DNA of 64,000 nucleotides from assembly GCF_044227025.1 (NCBI RefSeq), contig NZ_JBGAFX010000001.1, forward strand, positions 914,346 through 978,345, given 5' to 3'. The DNA comes from Dokdonella_A sp044227025. Its GTDB lineage: Bacteria > Pseudomonadota > Gammaproteobacteria > Xanthomonadales > Rhodanobacteraceae. The position numbers and the translations under genes were made by a program. Shown here one piece after another: positions 49,899 through 57,893 of this stretch. The notes below the pieces were generated by a model. The model worked only from the letters and a program-made list of their open reading frames with translations. It did no database searches and had not been told where the DNA came from. Position 1 is the first letter of the stretch, and each line of letters begins with the position of its first letter.

Positions 49899-50294
49899 AT
49901 GACCAAGATCGACAGTGTTCCGAAGCCGACGGAAGCGGAGCTCGGCATCCTCAACGTCCTGTGGGAGCGCGGGCCATGCACGGTCCGCGACGTCCACGAG
50001 GCGCTGTATCGGGAAGAAGGTGCCGGCTACACGACGGCACTCAAGCTGCTGCAGATCATGCACGGCAAGGGGCTGGTCCTGCGCGACGACTCCGAGCGCG
50101 CTCATGTGTTCCGTCCGGCGGTCAGCAAGGAGCGCACGCAGAAGCGCTTCGTGGTCGACATCGTGCAGCGTGTGTTCGACGGCTCGCCTTCGCAGCTCGT
50201 GTTGCAGGCGCTCGGTGGCCGCCCGAAGGCGACGCGCGAGGAGCTCGACGAGATCCGTGCGCTGCTCGACCGGATCGAGGGTGCGCAGCCATGA
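49899..50294 (+). CDS. BlaI/MecI/CopY-family repressor
   Basis: A 131-residue winged-helix repressor. PTEAELGILNVLWERGPCTVRDVHEAL and YTTALKLLQIMHGKGLVLRD (quoted in part) are the DNA-binding segment of the family. It overlaps the BlaR1-like gene by 4 bp. In the known systems the paired M56 membrane peptidase inactivates the repressor on a signal. No beta-lactamase or copper gene is nearby, so the target is open. Confidence 0.92.
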   Translation: MTKIDSVPKPTEAELGILNVLWERGPCTVRDVHEALYREEGAGYTTALKLLQIMHGKGLVLRDDSERAHVFRPAVSKERTQKRFVVDIVQRVFDGSPSQLVLQALGGRPKATREELDEIRALLDRIEGAQP

Positions 50295-52009
50295 ACGCAT
50301 TGACGCCGTGGATCCATGCTCTGGGATGGACATTGCTGCATTTCCTGTGGCAGGGCGTGCTGGTCGGCATCGCATTCGCGGCGGCGCGCGCGCTGCTGCC
50401 GAAAGCCAACTGCCGCGCCCGCTATGCCACCGGCCTGGCCGCACTCGCCGCGCTTGCCCTGTGGCCGCTCGCGACCTTGATCGCGCTGCGACCGCAGTTC
50501 GATGCGGATGTCGAGGCGATCGATCTCGGTGCGGCGAACATCGTGCAGGCGGCGCCGGTTCAGGCCTTTGACCTGCTCGCCCGTCTCGACCAGGCCTTGC
50601 CGTGGCTCGTGCTGCTTTGGGGCGTCGGCGTGCTGGCCATGGCCGCACGCACCGTGCAGCAATGGCATGCGTTGAGTCTGGTGGCGCGACGCTGGGCGCA
50701 CGCGCAGGCGGACCTTGATGCGATGATGCTGGGATTGACGCGGCGCTTCGGCTTCGTGCGGCGCGTGCGCGTGCTGGTGTCGGGGCGCGTCGACACGCCG
50801 ATGCTGTTCGGCTGGATCAAGCCGGTCGTGCTGCTGCCCGCTGCGGTCGTGCTCGGATTCCCCCGCCACCAGATCGAACTGATCCTCGCGCATGAGCTGG
50901 GTCACCTGCGTCGCTACGACCACGTGGTCAATCTCGCTCAGGCGCTGCTTGAGAATCTCATGTTCTATCACCCGGTCGTGCACTGGATTTCCCGTGAGGT
51001 GCGCGACGAGCGCGAATTGTGCTGCGACGAACTGGTATTGCAGCTGACGTCCGGCGAGCCGCGCGAATACGCGCGCACGCTTGCCTCGCTGGAGGAACTC
51101 CGCCACACGGCAGGTTCGCTGGCGCTGGCCGCGAATGGCGGCGAGCTGCTCGAACGCGTGCGCCGCATCGTCGGCATGCCGGCGCCACGCATCGGCGTCG
51201 AGCGCCGCGCTTCGGGTCGCTGGTTGCTGGTCGCGTTCGGGCTGGGCGCCGCACTGCTGGTCGTGCAGCGGATCGAGCGCGCGACCGGTCATGCGCTTAC
51301 CACGCCGCGTCTTGCAGTCTCATGGCTCGGCGGTCTGGATGCCGCGGGCCTGTTGCCAAGTGTGGCGCCGATGGATGCGTTCCACCTGCCGCGCTTGCGA
51401 TTGGCGCCGATAAACCTGCCGGCCGCCGAGGTTGCCGCGTCGGTGCCGGCTGCGGTCGCGGCTACGAGCGCGAAAGCGACGCTCGCGCCGGAAGCCGTGG
51501 TGAGCACCCGCAGCGCGATCGCACCGACCCCCGCAGCGACACCGGCTCCGACCGCAGTCGTGCCGCCCGCGACCGCGACGTATGCGCAGAAACCGACCGA
51601 GCTGGCTTCGATCCCGGTCGAGCAACGGGTGCCGGTGGAGACGGGCGCGATCCGCCAGCGCAAGCCGGTTGCAATGCATACCGTCGCACCGACCTTCCCG
51701 AGTTTTGCGCACACCGAAAGCAGCCGGGTCGAAGTGAGTTTCGGCATCGCCGCCGATGGTTCCGTACGCGACATCCGTTTTGCACAGGGCGGCGACGGGG
51801 CGTTCGAGCGGGCGGCAGAGAAGGCCCTGAAGCAATGGCGTTTCGATCCGGCGACCCTGCCTGCCGACGGCGGCATCCGCTATACGCAGGTGTTCGTGTT
51901 CGCGAAGTCGCGGGCGTCGGGCGAGCGCTGCATCCTGGCGACCGGCTCGCGCATCTGCCGGGACATCGGCGAGGGCACGCTGGCCAAGGTCTACAACGAC
52001 GGAAACTGA
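50291..52009 (+). CDS. BlaR1-type M56 peptidase with C-terminal TonB-like domain
   Basis: A 572-residue inner-membrane protein. It has N-terminal helices, then the M56 metalloprotease site LILAHELGHLRRYDHVVN at about residue 200 with a Glu downstream (DERELCCDEL). A further membrane segment lies near residue 320, then an Ala/Pro/Thr-rich stretch, and a TonB C-terminal domain (VEVSFGIAADGSVRDI, FERAAEKALKQWRFDPA). The TonB-like end replaces the penicillin-binding sensor of classical BlaR1, so the signal is probably not a beta-lactam. It overlaps the BlaI-like gene by 4 bp. Confidence 0.9.
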   Translation: MNALTPWIHALGWTLLHFLWQGVLVGIAFAAARALLPKANCRARYATGLAALAALALWPLATLIALRPQFDADVEAIDLGAANIVQAAPVQAFDLLARLDQALPWLVLLWGVGVLAMAARTVQQWHALSLVARRWAHAQADLDAMMLGLTRRFGFVRRVRVLVSGRVDTPMLFGWIKPVVLLPAAVVLGFPRHQIELILAHELGHLRRYDHVVNLAQALLENLMFYHPVVHWISREVRDERELCCDELVLQLTSGEPREYARTLASLEELRHTAGSLALAANGGELLERVRRIVGMPAPRIGVERRASGRWLLVAFGLGAALLVVQRIERATGHALTTPRLAVSWLGGLDAAGLLPSVAPMDAFHLPRLRLAPINLPAAEVAASVPAAVAATSAKATLAPEAVVSTRSAIAPTPAATPAPTAVVPPATATYAQKPTELASIPVEQRVPVETGAIRQRKPVAMHTVAPTFPSFAHTESSRVEVSFGIAADGSVRDIRFAQGGDGAFERAAEKALKQWRFDPATLPADGGIRYTQVFVFAKSRASGERCILATGSRICRDIGEGTLAKVYNDGN

Positions 52010-52016
52010 GCGCTGG

Positions 52017-52059
52017 GGAACCTCGGGCAACGAGTCAAGCCGAGTTGTTCAGAGGTTCC
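52017..52059 (+). terminator. Hairpin downstream of the M56 gene
   Basis: GGAACCTC and GAGGTTCC form a perfect 8-bp outer stem, with a further CAAC/GTTG pair inside, beginning 8 nt after the stop. Only TTAA follows, so a weak terminator or processing site. Confidence 0.4.
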
Positions 52060-52085
52060 TTAACGGCAAGATCAGGGCCGTTTAA
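52060..52085. promoter_or_regulatory. Dyad near the candidate small-RNA promoter
   Basis: TTAACGGC and GCCGTTTAA are near-perfect complements, and TTAAC recurs 22 bp apart (two helical turns). The spacing suits a dimeric or two-site regulator; none is identified. Confidence 0.3.
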
Positions 52086-52120
52086 CAAAGCCTTAATCCG
52101 GACGTACCTATATTCGATTC

Positions 52121-52251
52121 CACTGTAGTTCTGCTCGACACTCCTAAGTCAGGTTCTGTGACTGGCAGAGTACGGTAATCGGGGCAGTAGCTTTTTGGCC
52201 CAAGCGAGGTGTGTTCCCCCAATGAACACCTCCTTGGGCCATTTTCTTTTT
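52121..52251 (+). ncRNA. Candidate intergenic small RNA with intrinsic terminator
   Basis: A -10-like TATATT at 52109-52114 would start transcription near 52121. The terminator hairpin (52196-52241) has arms TGGCCCAAG..GAGGTGTGTTC and GAACACCTCCTTGGGCCA with a 7-nt loop, followed by TTTTCTTTTT. Upstream, CTGCTC (near 52131) can pair with GGGCAG (near 52182), enclosing an AGTCA/TGACT hairpin. The right arm contains CACCTCCTT, identical to the anti-Shine-Dalgarno end of 16S rRNA. I recognise no known family. The 5' end is a guess. Confidence 0.5.
52196..52251 (+). terminator. Strong intrinsic terminator ending the candidate small RNA
   Basis: An 18-bp stem with a short bulge, 7-nt loop and a TTTTCTTTTT tract, the clearest terminator in the window. 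Confidence 0.8.
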
Positions 52252-52476
52252 GCGGTTTGCCCGTGGGGTCGTCCCTGACCGCTGCGTCCGATGCGGGTTC
52301 GTGCCACGTTTTCCGGCTTGGACTTTCGGGCGCGTCCTCAGCGGCCGTCGCCGCACTCCCCATCGGGAGCCGTCCTGCCAAATCGCTTGGCCTTTTCCGG
52401 CAAGACCCCATCTTGTGGAACTTCCAGCGCGCCGGTGCGCTCCGCATCAGCGGATTTCCCGCGTAAAGTAGACACC

Positions 52477-53163
52477 ATGCGAATTCTCGTCATTGAAGAC
52501 AACAGCGACATCGCCGCGAACATCGGCGATTTCCTCGCCGACAAGGGCCACGTGGTCGATTTCGCCGGCGATGGCGTGACCGGGCTGCACCTCGCGGTCG
52601 TCAACGACTTCGACGTGATCGTGCTCGATCTCGGCCTGCCGGGCATGGACGGCCTCGAGGTTTGCCGCAAGCTGCGCCAGGAAGCGAAGCGCCAGACTCC
52701 GGTGCTGATGCTGACCGCGCGCGACACGCTCGACGCGAAACTCACCGGCTTCGATTCCGGTGCCGACGACTACATGGTCAAGCCGTTCGCGCTGCAGGAG
52801 CTGGCGGTCCGCCTCGATGTGCTCGGTCGCCGCGGCAAGGGCGGCAAGAGCCGTGTGCTGCAGCTCGCCGATCTCGTCTACAACCTCGATACCCTCACGA
52901 TCAGCCGCGCCGGCAAGCAGATCACGCTGAACCCGATCGGCCTGAAGTTGTTGCAATCATTGATGGAGGCGGCACCTTCGGTTGTCACGCGCCAGGATCT
53001 CGAGACGCGCGTGTGGGGCGAGGAGCTTCCCGACAGCGACTCGTTGCGCGTGCACATCCACGGCCTGCGCGCGCAGATCGACAAACCGTTCGAGAAGGCG
53101 TTGATCCAGACACGCCACGGCATCGGCTACCGCATGGTCGATCCGGATGCGTTACCGGCGTAG
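52477..53163 (+). CDS. OmpR/PhoP-family response regulator
   Basis: A 228-residue response regulator. Receiver residues are IEDN (acidic pair), VLDLGLPGMDG (phospho-Asp), LTARDT and VKPF (Lys). The C-terminal winged helix is shown by LNPIGLKLLQSLME, TRQDLETRVWGEELPDSDSLRVHIHGLR and TRHGIGYRMV (in parts). It overlaps the sensor kinase gene by 17 bp. A start at 52291 is not supported: ATG 52477 gives the canonical MRILVIEDN. Signal unknown. Confidence 0.95.
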   Translation: MRILVIEDNSDIAANIGDFLADKGHVVDFAGDGVTGLHLAVVNDFDVIVLDLGLPGMDGLEVCRKLRQEAKRQTPVLMLTARDTLDAKLTGFDSGADDYMVKPFALQELAVRLDVLGRRGKGGKSRVLQLADLVYNLDTLTISRAGKQITLNPIGLKLLQSLMEAAPSVVTRQDLETRVWGEELPDSDSLRVHIHGLRAQIDKPFEKALIQTRHGIGYRMVDPDALPA

Positions 53164-54439
53164 GCTCCGCTCCCGCATCATCATTTCCTTCGCGCTGTTC
53201 GGCCTCGGCCTGACCGCGCTGTTCGCGCTCGCGACCGTGTACATGCGCACGCGGCTGGAAGACCAGCTCGTCAACACGACGCTGGAGCGCGAGCTGCGCC
53301 ATTTCGTCGACTTCAAGCGCGACAACCCCGATCCCGCCGCGCCGTGGTCGATGTCGGTATACCAGGCGCAGATCGTGCGTGCCGGGCGCACCGCGACGGT
53401 GCCGCTCGCCTGGCAGAAGTATGAAAGCGGCGTCTACGACATCACCGATGTCGGTCAGGAAGGGCGACTGCGTCCATACAAGCTCGCGGTGTACAAGGAC
53501 GGCGAGTTCTGGGCCTACCTGCGCTTCGACGTCGGCGCACAGAAACTCGGCGAGCGCCAGCTGCTGACGGTGCTCGCGGCGTCGGTGCTTGCGTTCGCGA
53601 TCTTCTCGCTGCTGATCGGCTTCTGGCTGTCCTCGCGCGTGATGAGCCCGGTCAGCGAACTCGCGCAGCGCGTGCGCGCGATGAGCCGCAGCGGTCGCCC
53701 GGAATTGCTCAAGTCGCACTTCGCGAACGACGAGGTAGGCCAGCTCGCCGCCGCACTCGATGACTACTCGACGCGCCTGACCGAGATGGTCGAGCGTGAC
53801 CGCGAGTTCAATGCGGACGTCAGCCACGAATTGCGTACGCCGCTGGCCGTGATTGCCAGCACGACCGAATTGCTGCAGGCCTCGCCCGATCTCGCCGACA
53901 AGCCGCGCGAACGCCTCAAGCGCATCGAGCGCGCGGTGCGCCAGTCAAGTGAACTGATCGACGCGCTGTTGCTGCTGTCGCGGCGCGAACGTCAGGCGCC
54001 GACCGATGGCGAGACCACCGACGTCGCCAAGGTCGTCGAGCAGGTCGTCGATGCGCAGCGTACGCATGTCGCCAACAAGCCGGTCGCGGTGCGGGTCGAG
54101 ATCGAACAACCACTCGAGACGGTGGCGCCGTCGTCGGTGGTCGCGGTCGCGCTCAGCAACCTCATCGGCAACGCGTTCAAGTACACCGCGGCGGGCGAGG
54201 TCATCGTCACGGTCGGCCATGGCCGCGTGACGATCGAGGACACCGGTCCCGGCATCAACCCGGAAGACGCCGACAAACTGTTCGAGCGCGGCGTGCGCGG
54301 CACCACGGTCGGCAAGGGCGGCGGACTCGGTCTCGCGATCGTGCGGCGCCTGTGCGAACTGTACGGCTGGCGCGTCTCCCTCGCGCCGCGTCCGCAGGGT
54401 GGCGCCACGGCGACGTTGGAGTTCGCCTCCCCGCGCTGA
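53147..54439 (+). CDS. Sensor histidine kinase
   Basis: A 430-residue kinase with two membrane helices (about residues 9-32 and 142-165) around a roughly 110-residue periplasmic sensor, then a HAMP segment (SSRVMSPVSELAQRVRAM). The H-box is FNADVSHELRTPLAVIAS; the N-box is NLIGNAFKYTAAGE; G-boxes are IEDTGPGI and GKGGGLGLAIVRRLCE. It overlaps the response regulator by 17 bp and forms a two-component pair with it. The sensor has no recognised family. Confidence 0.94.
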   Translation: MRYRRRLRSRIIISFALFGLGLTALFALATVYMRTRLEDQLVNTTLERELRHFVDFKRDNPDPAAPWSMSVYQAQIVRAGRTATVPLAWQKYESGVYDITDVGQEGRLRPYKLAVYKDGEFWAYLRFDVGAQKLGERQLLTVLAASVLAFAIFSLLIGFWLSSRVMSPVSELAQRVRAMSRSGRPELLKSHFANDEVGQLAAALDDYSTRLTEMVERDREFNADVSHELRTPLAVIASTTELLQASPDLADKPRERLKRIERAVRQSSELIDALLLLSRRERQAPTDGETTDVAKVVEQVVDAQRTHVANKPVAVRVEIEQPLETVAPSSVVAVALSNLIGNAFKYTAAGEVIVTVGHGRVTIEDTGPGINPEDADKLFERGVRGTTVGKGGGLGLAIVRRLCELYGWRVSLAPRPQGGATATLEFASPR

Positions 54440-54462
54440 CCCGCCTTCGGGTTTGCGGCGCT

Positions 54463-54483
54463 GTTTCCCGTATTTCGGGAAAC
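54463..54483 (+). terminator. Hairpin between the kinase gene and the beta-helix gene
   Basis: GTTTCCCG, loop TATTT, CGGGAAAC, a perfect 8-bp stem 24 nt after the kinase stop and 17 nt before the next ATG. It lacks a T-tract; it might fold in the 5' leader of the beta-helix gene instead. Confidence 0.4.
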
Positions 54484-54499
54484 CAAGGGAGAGAGCGCC

Positions 54500-55966
54500 A
54501 TGATCGATTTGCCGTCATCAACGCACGTATCGCTGCGCCGCGCGCCGCTGGCAGGCTGCCTCGCGGCGATCCTTTGCCTCGCCACCCCGGCTGCCGCCGT
54601 TGCCGCCACCAGTTGGACGGTGAACACCTGCGACGAGACCAATGCCGGCAGCGGTACCACCGGCAGCCTGCGCTATGCGGCCGCGAACGCTATCAGCGGC
54701 GACACCATCGACATGTCGACCCTCACCTGCAGCACGATCTCGCTGACGACCGGCGCGGTCACATTCGCGCAGGCCAACATCACACTGAATGGACCGGGAA
54801 AGAACGCGCTGACGATCGAAAGCAGCGACGACCGTGTTCTTTACCATGTCACCACCAGCTCCCCAACCGGAACCCTTTACGTAAACGACCTCACGGTAGC
54901 CAACGGCTACCTGCATCCCGGACTGGGAACGACCGCCAGGGGCGGCTGCATCTTTTCGTACGGGAAGGTCTCCCTGAGCCATGTCGGCGTTCGCGCGTGC
55001 CGCGCGGTGTCCGTGGGCGCCCCCGTGCGCGGCGGCGGCATCTATGCCAAAACAGGCATTTTCGCCAAGTACAGCGATATCACCGGCAATACCGCAAGCA
55101 ATTCGGGCGCCAACGCCAATGGTGGCGGCGGCGGGATTTTTACCTACGGCTACGCCGTTCTCGGCAACAGCACGCTAAGCGGCAACTCGGCGCCGACCGG
55201 CGCCGGTGGCGGGCTGCGCGCATTCCGCGATGTGCAGACCATAGCGTCCACGATCTCCGGCAACACCGCACAGTGGGGCGGCGGACTGTATGCACAGGAC
55301 AATCTCAGCAGCGCGTCCGATACTTTCGTGCTCTTGAACAGCACCGTGTCCGGCAACCTCGCCACCCTTCGTGTCGGCGGCGCGCAGACGAATGCCGGAA
55401 CCATCCACGTCTACAATTCCACCGTCGCCTTCAACACGGCGGGGTCCGCCACCGGCTACGGCTCGCGGCACTATGCGCCGGGTTTCACCATCTCCGACCA
55501 GGGCGCGTACTACACAGACCCCAGCCACTTCCAATTGAAGGTGGTGAAGCTGCAAAGCTCGATATTTTCGAACAACGCTTACGCCAATCCCGTGGCCACG
55601 CCCGACGACATTGGCGTGGCGAAGTTCACCTCGAACAGCCTCAATTCGACGCCGACCAGTGGCGAGGACAATCTCGCGTTCGCGACCACGATCATCGGCT
55701 TGCCGAACACGCTGACCAGAGGCGTTTGCCCGCAGCTCGAACCGCTGCGCAACAATGGCGGTGTCACACAGACGCACGCCCTGTTTGGAGGCAGTCCCGC
55801 CATCGATGCGGGCAACACCTTCGCGACCGGGCTCAGTCCCTTCGACCAACGCAGCGCGCCGTACGCGCGCGTGTCGGGAGCGGCGGCCGACATCGGCGCC
55901 TACGAAGTCCAGCAGGGTGATGGCATTTTCGTGAACGGATTCGATGCGCCGCCGTCATGCATCTGA
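54500..55966 (+). CDS. Secreted parallel beta-helix (choice-of-anchor Q type) protein
   Basis: The 488-residue protein has a signal peptide (APLAGCLAAILCLATPAAAVAA) and starts the mature part with TSWTVNTCDETNAGSGTTGSLRYA (in part), a common opening in this family. Repeats such as SDITGNTASNSGANANGGGG, NSTLSGNSAPTGAGGGLR and SNSTVAFN show right-handed beta-helix rungs. It ends SGAAADIGAYE, then GIFVNGFDAPPSCI, a variant of the IFxDGFD motif with Asn. GGGAGAGAG is 4-5 nt before the ATG. Paralogue of the protein at 1-1994. Probably surface or extracellular; ligand unknown. Confidence 0.9.
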   Translation: MIDLPSSTHVSLRRAPLAGCLAAILCLATPAAAVAATSWTVNTCDETNAGSGTTGSLRYAAANAISGDTIDMSTLTCSTISLTTGAVTFAQANITLNGPGKNALTIESSDDRVLYHVTTSSPTGTLYVNDLTVANGYLHPGLGTTARGGCIFSYGKVSLSHVGVRACRAVSVGAPVRGGGIYAKTGIFAKYSDITGNTASNSGANANGGGGGIFTYGYAVLGNSTLSGNSAPTGAGGGLRAFRDVQTIASTISGNTAQWGGGLYAQDNLSSASDTFVLLNSTVSGNLATLRVGGAQTNAGTIHVYNSTVAFNTAGSATGYGSRHYAPGFTISDQGAYYTDPSHFQLKVVKLQSSIFSNNAYANPVATPDDIGVAKFTSNSLNSTPTSGEDNLAFATTIIGLPNTLTRGVCPQLEPLRNNGGVTQTHALFGGSPAIDAGNTFATGLSPFDQRSAPYARVSGAAADIGAYEVQQGDGIFVNGFDAPPSCI

Positions 55967-55987
55967 CCGCTGGGAAATGTCCGGCCA

Positions 55988-56905
55988 TCAAACCGGTTCG
56001 AGCCAGCCCCACTGGTCCTTCGTCGCGCCGCTGAACAGGCCGAAGAACAATTCCTGGATGCGATGCGTGAGCGGCCCGGGCTTGCCCGCGCCGACCGGCT
56101 TGCCGTCGACCGAGCGGATCGGCGTGATCTCGGCGGCGGTGCCGCACATGAACAGCTCGTCGCACAAGTACAGGTATTCGCGCGGGATGTCGCGTTCGAT
56201 CACTTCGATGCCGACGCTGCGCGCAAGCGTGATGATCGTGTTGCGCGTGATGCCGTTGAGCAGTGCTGCGCTGACCGGCGTGGTGTGCAGGGCGCCGTCA
56301 AAGACCAGGAACAGATTCTCGCCCGCGCCTTCGCTGAGCAGGCCGGTCGAGGCGAGTGCGATGCCTTCGCCGAAACCGAGTCGGCGCGCTTCGCGCGCGA
56401 TCAGTTGTCCCGAAAGATAGTTGCCGCCGGCCTTCGCGCCGGCCGGGATCGTGTTCGGCGCGAAGCGCTGCCAGCTCGACACGCAGGCATCGATGCCTGC
56501 CTCAAGCACGCCGGCACCGAGGTAGGGCCCCATCTGCCATGCAGCGACCGCGACATCGGTCGGCGTCTCGGCGGAAAGACCGAAGCCGCCGAGGCCGCGG
56601 TACGCGACCGGACGCAGGTATGCCTTGGTCAGCCCGTTCGCCTTGATGACTTCGCGGCACGCGGCGTTGATCTCGTCGAGCGTGTACGGAATCGCGATGT
56701 CGTAGATCTTGGCCGAATGGAACAGGCGGCGGTTGTGGTCGCTCAGGCGGAAGATTGCCGGACCCTTCGGCGTTTCGTAGCTGCGGATGCCTTCGAACAC
56801 CGACGAACCGTAGTGCAGCGCGTGCGCCATCACGTGCACGGTCGCTTCCGCCCACGGCTTCATGCGACCGTTCTGCCAGATGTGGTCGGGATAGGTCTGT
56901 GCCAT
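55988..56905 (-). CDS. ilvE: Branched-chain amino acid aminotransferase IlvE
   Basis: PLP-dependent transamination of the keto acids of Leu, Ile and Val with glutamate. The 305-residue protein has HALHYGSSVFEGIRSYE, the catalytic Lys within IPAGAKAGGNYL, SEGAGENLF, and TPVSAALLNGITRNTII. The start MAQTYPDHIWQNGRMKPW is typical of class IV enzymes. It follows the DUF4124 gene (51-bp gap) on the same strand and is convergent with the beta-helix gene. Confidence 0.96.
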   Translation of the reverse strand: MAQTYPDHIWQNGRMKPWAEATVHVMAHALHYGSSVFEGIRSYETPKGPAIFRLSDHNRRLFHSAKIYDIAIPYTLDEINAACREVIKANGLTKAYLRPVAYRGLGGFGLSAETPTDVAVAAWQMGPYLGAGVLEAGIDACVSSWQRFAPNTIPAGAKAGGNYLSGQLIAREARRLGFGEGIALASTGLLSEGAGENLFLVFDGALHTTPVSAALLNGITRNTIITLARSVGIEVIERDIPREYLYLCDELFMCGTAAEITPIRSVDGKPVGAGKPGPLTHRIQELFFGLFSGATKDQWGWLEPV

Positions 56906-56956
56906 GGCGTCGGTTCCGCATCGAAAGCGCGATGATACCAGCCGCCGCGACGACCC

Positions 56957-57436
56957 CTACCAGGTGAGCCACCAGCAGCCGGCGTCCTCCTCGATACCGA
57001 ACGAGTGGTCACGCACACCGCCGGTCGTATTGCTGCCGGTACGCACATGCAGGCCGTCGCCGGAGGCGAGATCGAGCAGCGGATAGCGTACGAGCTCACG
57101 CAGGCTGCGCAGGCGTTCGTTCGCGGCGGCGCCACCCACGCCGCGCCAGTGCATCATGCCGGCGATCGTGTTCGCGTCGTGGCGCGCGATCGCCGCGCCG
57201 AGGCGATCGCGCAGTTCCTCCTGCGAGGCGGGGCAGGAATCGGCCGGCGGCGGCGCGGCATCGCTCGTGCCCATGGAGGTGCCGGCAAGATTGGCTTCGA
57301 TGCAAGGCAGCCCCGAGAACACGACCTCGCCATGCCGACCGGCGCAGCGATGCACGCGCTGGCCGTCGTCCTGCGCGAACGCGGCGCCGGTTGCCAGCAG
57401 GAGCAAGAACGAGAAGGGCAGGGCGCGATATCGCAT
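56957..57436 (-). CDS. Secreted DUF4124-like protein
   Basis: A 159-residue protein with a signal peptide (LPFSFLLLLATGAAFAQ) and an N-terminal VHRCAGRHGEVVFSGLPC segment, the DUF4124 pattern (x-Y/R-x-C...G...V-x-F-S/T...P-C). The rest has an acidic, tryptophan-containing end (EDAGCWWLTW). Function unknown. It may be cotranscribed with ilvE. Confidence 0.75.
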   Translation of the reverse strand: MRYRALPFSFLLLLATGAAFAQDDGQRVHRCAGRHGEVVFSGLPCIEANLAGTSMGTSDAAPPPADSCPASQEELRDRLGAAIARHDANTIAGMMHWRGVGGAAANERLRSLRELVRYPLLDLASGDGLHVRTGSNTTGGVRDHSFGIEEDAGCWWLTW

Positions 57437-57515
57437 GCCGCGAGGCTACCCGAATCCGTCGGCTCCCGTCGTCGAGCTGCATGACGCCTGGAGCCGTTTG
57501 ATCACTTACTTGGCT

Positions 57516-57600
57516 CGTCATCGCCGCGAACGCGGGGATCCAGCGGCCTTGTTCCCGAAAGAGCGAAACCGCTGCACTCCCCATTTCGCGGGAACGACGG
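57516..57600. repeat. REP-like dispersed inverted repeat, copy B
   Basis: Left arm CGTCATCGCCGCGAACGCGG (57516-57535) and right arm ending ATTTCGCGGGAACGACGG (57583-57600) are imperfect complements. It matches copy A at 43658-43742 in both arms and length. Confidence 0.6.
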
Positions 57601-57652
57601 GGTCCGGGATCGATCTCGAAATTCCGTTCGCTTCGAGGACGCTTGCTCCCTC

Positions 57653-57681
57653 TTGCGCGTACCGCGCCGCCGTGCTGTAGT
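57653..57681 (+). promoter_or_regulatory. Candidate promoter of the asnB leader
   Basis: TTGCGC (57653-57658) and TGTAGT (57676-57681) are each 4 of 6 to consensus with an ideal 17-nt spacer. Transcription would start within a base or two of the leader ATG at 57688, so the mRNA may be leaderless. Modest evidence. Confidence 0.4.
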
Positions 57682-57687
57682 GCGGCC

Positions 57688-57801
57688 ATGTTCACCGCGA
57701 CCTTCCCGCCCCGCCAGCCGAACCGCGCATCGATTGCGCGGGGTGACCTGCGCACGGGCCTGAATAATAACGCCAGCTCGACATCGAGGGCCGGCGTGTA
57801 G
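57688..57801 (+). CDS. Candidate Asn-rich leader peptide of asnB (attenuator)
   Basis: An open frame of 37 codons, ATG at 57688 to TAG at 57799. Codons 26-28 (57763-57771) are AAT AAT AAC, three asparagines in a row, followed directly by a hairpin and an intrinsic terminator before the gene for asparagine synthetase. The rest (MFTATFPPRQPNRAS...) has no family resemblance. This matches the logic of his, thr and trp leader peptides, where a run of codons for the end-product amino acid controls termination. No Shine-Dalgarno precedes the ATG; a leaderless start is possible. The N-terminal half is less certain than the Asn run. Confidence 0.55.
   Translation: MFTATFPPRQPNRASIARGDLRTGLNNNASSTSRAGV
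57770..57797 (+). promoter_or_regulatory. Leader hairpin (segments 1:2) of the candidate asnB attenuator
   Basis: ACGCC (57770-57774) pairs with GGCGT (57793-57797) and CTCG (57777-57780) with CGAG (57785-57788), loop ACAT. It begins inside the last Asn codon, so a ribosome stalled there would block it. GGGCC (57788-57792) in its right half can instead pair with GGCCC (57832-57836) of the terminator. Confidence 0.5.
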
Positions 57802-57829
57802 GCGCGTTTTTGACAAACCAACACGAGAC

Positions 57830-57854
57830 AAGGCCCGCCCAGTGCGGGCCTTTT
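57830..57854 (+). terminator. Intrinsic terminator 1 in the asnB leader
   Basis: AAGGCCCGC, loop CCAGT, GCGGGCCTT then TT: a perfect 9-bp stem with a short T-run. Located 29 nt after the leader-peptide stop. Confidence 0.75.
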
Positions 57855-57865
57855 GCGTTTCCGGC

Positions 57866-57893
57866 GCGCGGTCGAAAGGACCGTGCTGTTTTT
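57866..57893 (+). terminator. Intrinsic terminator 2 in the asnB leader
   Basis: GCGCGGTC, loop GAAAG, GACCGTGC (one G-T pair) then TGTTTTT. It follows terminator 1 by 11 nt and still precedes asnB by about 70 nt. Confidence 0.6.

Larger units (their letters stand above)
52010..52476. other. 467-bp intergenic region holding a candidate small RNA
   Basis: No conventional coding gene fits. It contains a hairpin just after the M56 gene, a dyad at 52060-52085, a -10-like TATATT at 52109, and a strong intrinsic terminator at 52196-52251. The stretch 52260-52460 shows no recognised feature, apart from a possible -10 TAAAGT at 52464-52469 just before the response-regulator start. Confidence 0.7.

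Noticed and set aside
52144..52466. Short frames on both strands across the candidate small-RNA terminator
   Set aside because: They read through the hairpin and T-tract and show no coding bias or ribosome site.
57830..57893. Terminators considered as the end of the upstream minus-strand DUF4124 gene or a plain small RNA
   Set aside because: The DUF4124 gene is transcribed away from this site. A plain small RNA is possible, but the Asn codon run placed before a competing hairpin and asnB makes attenuation the better reading.
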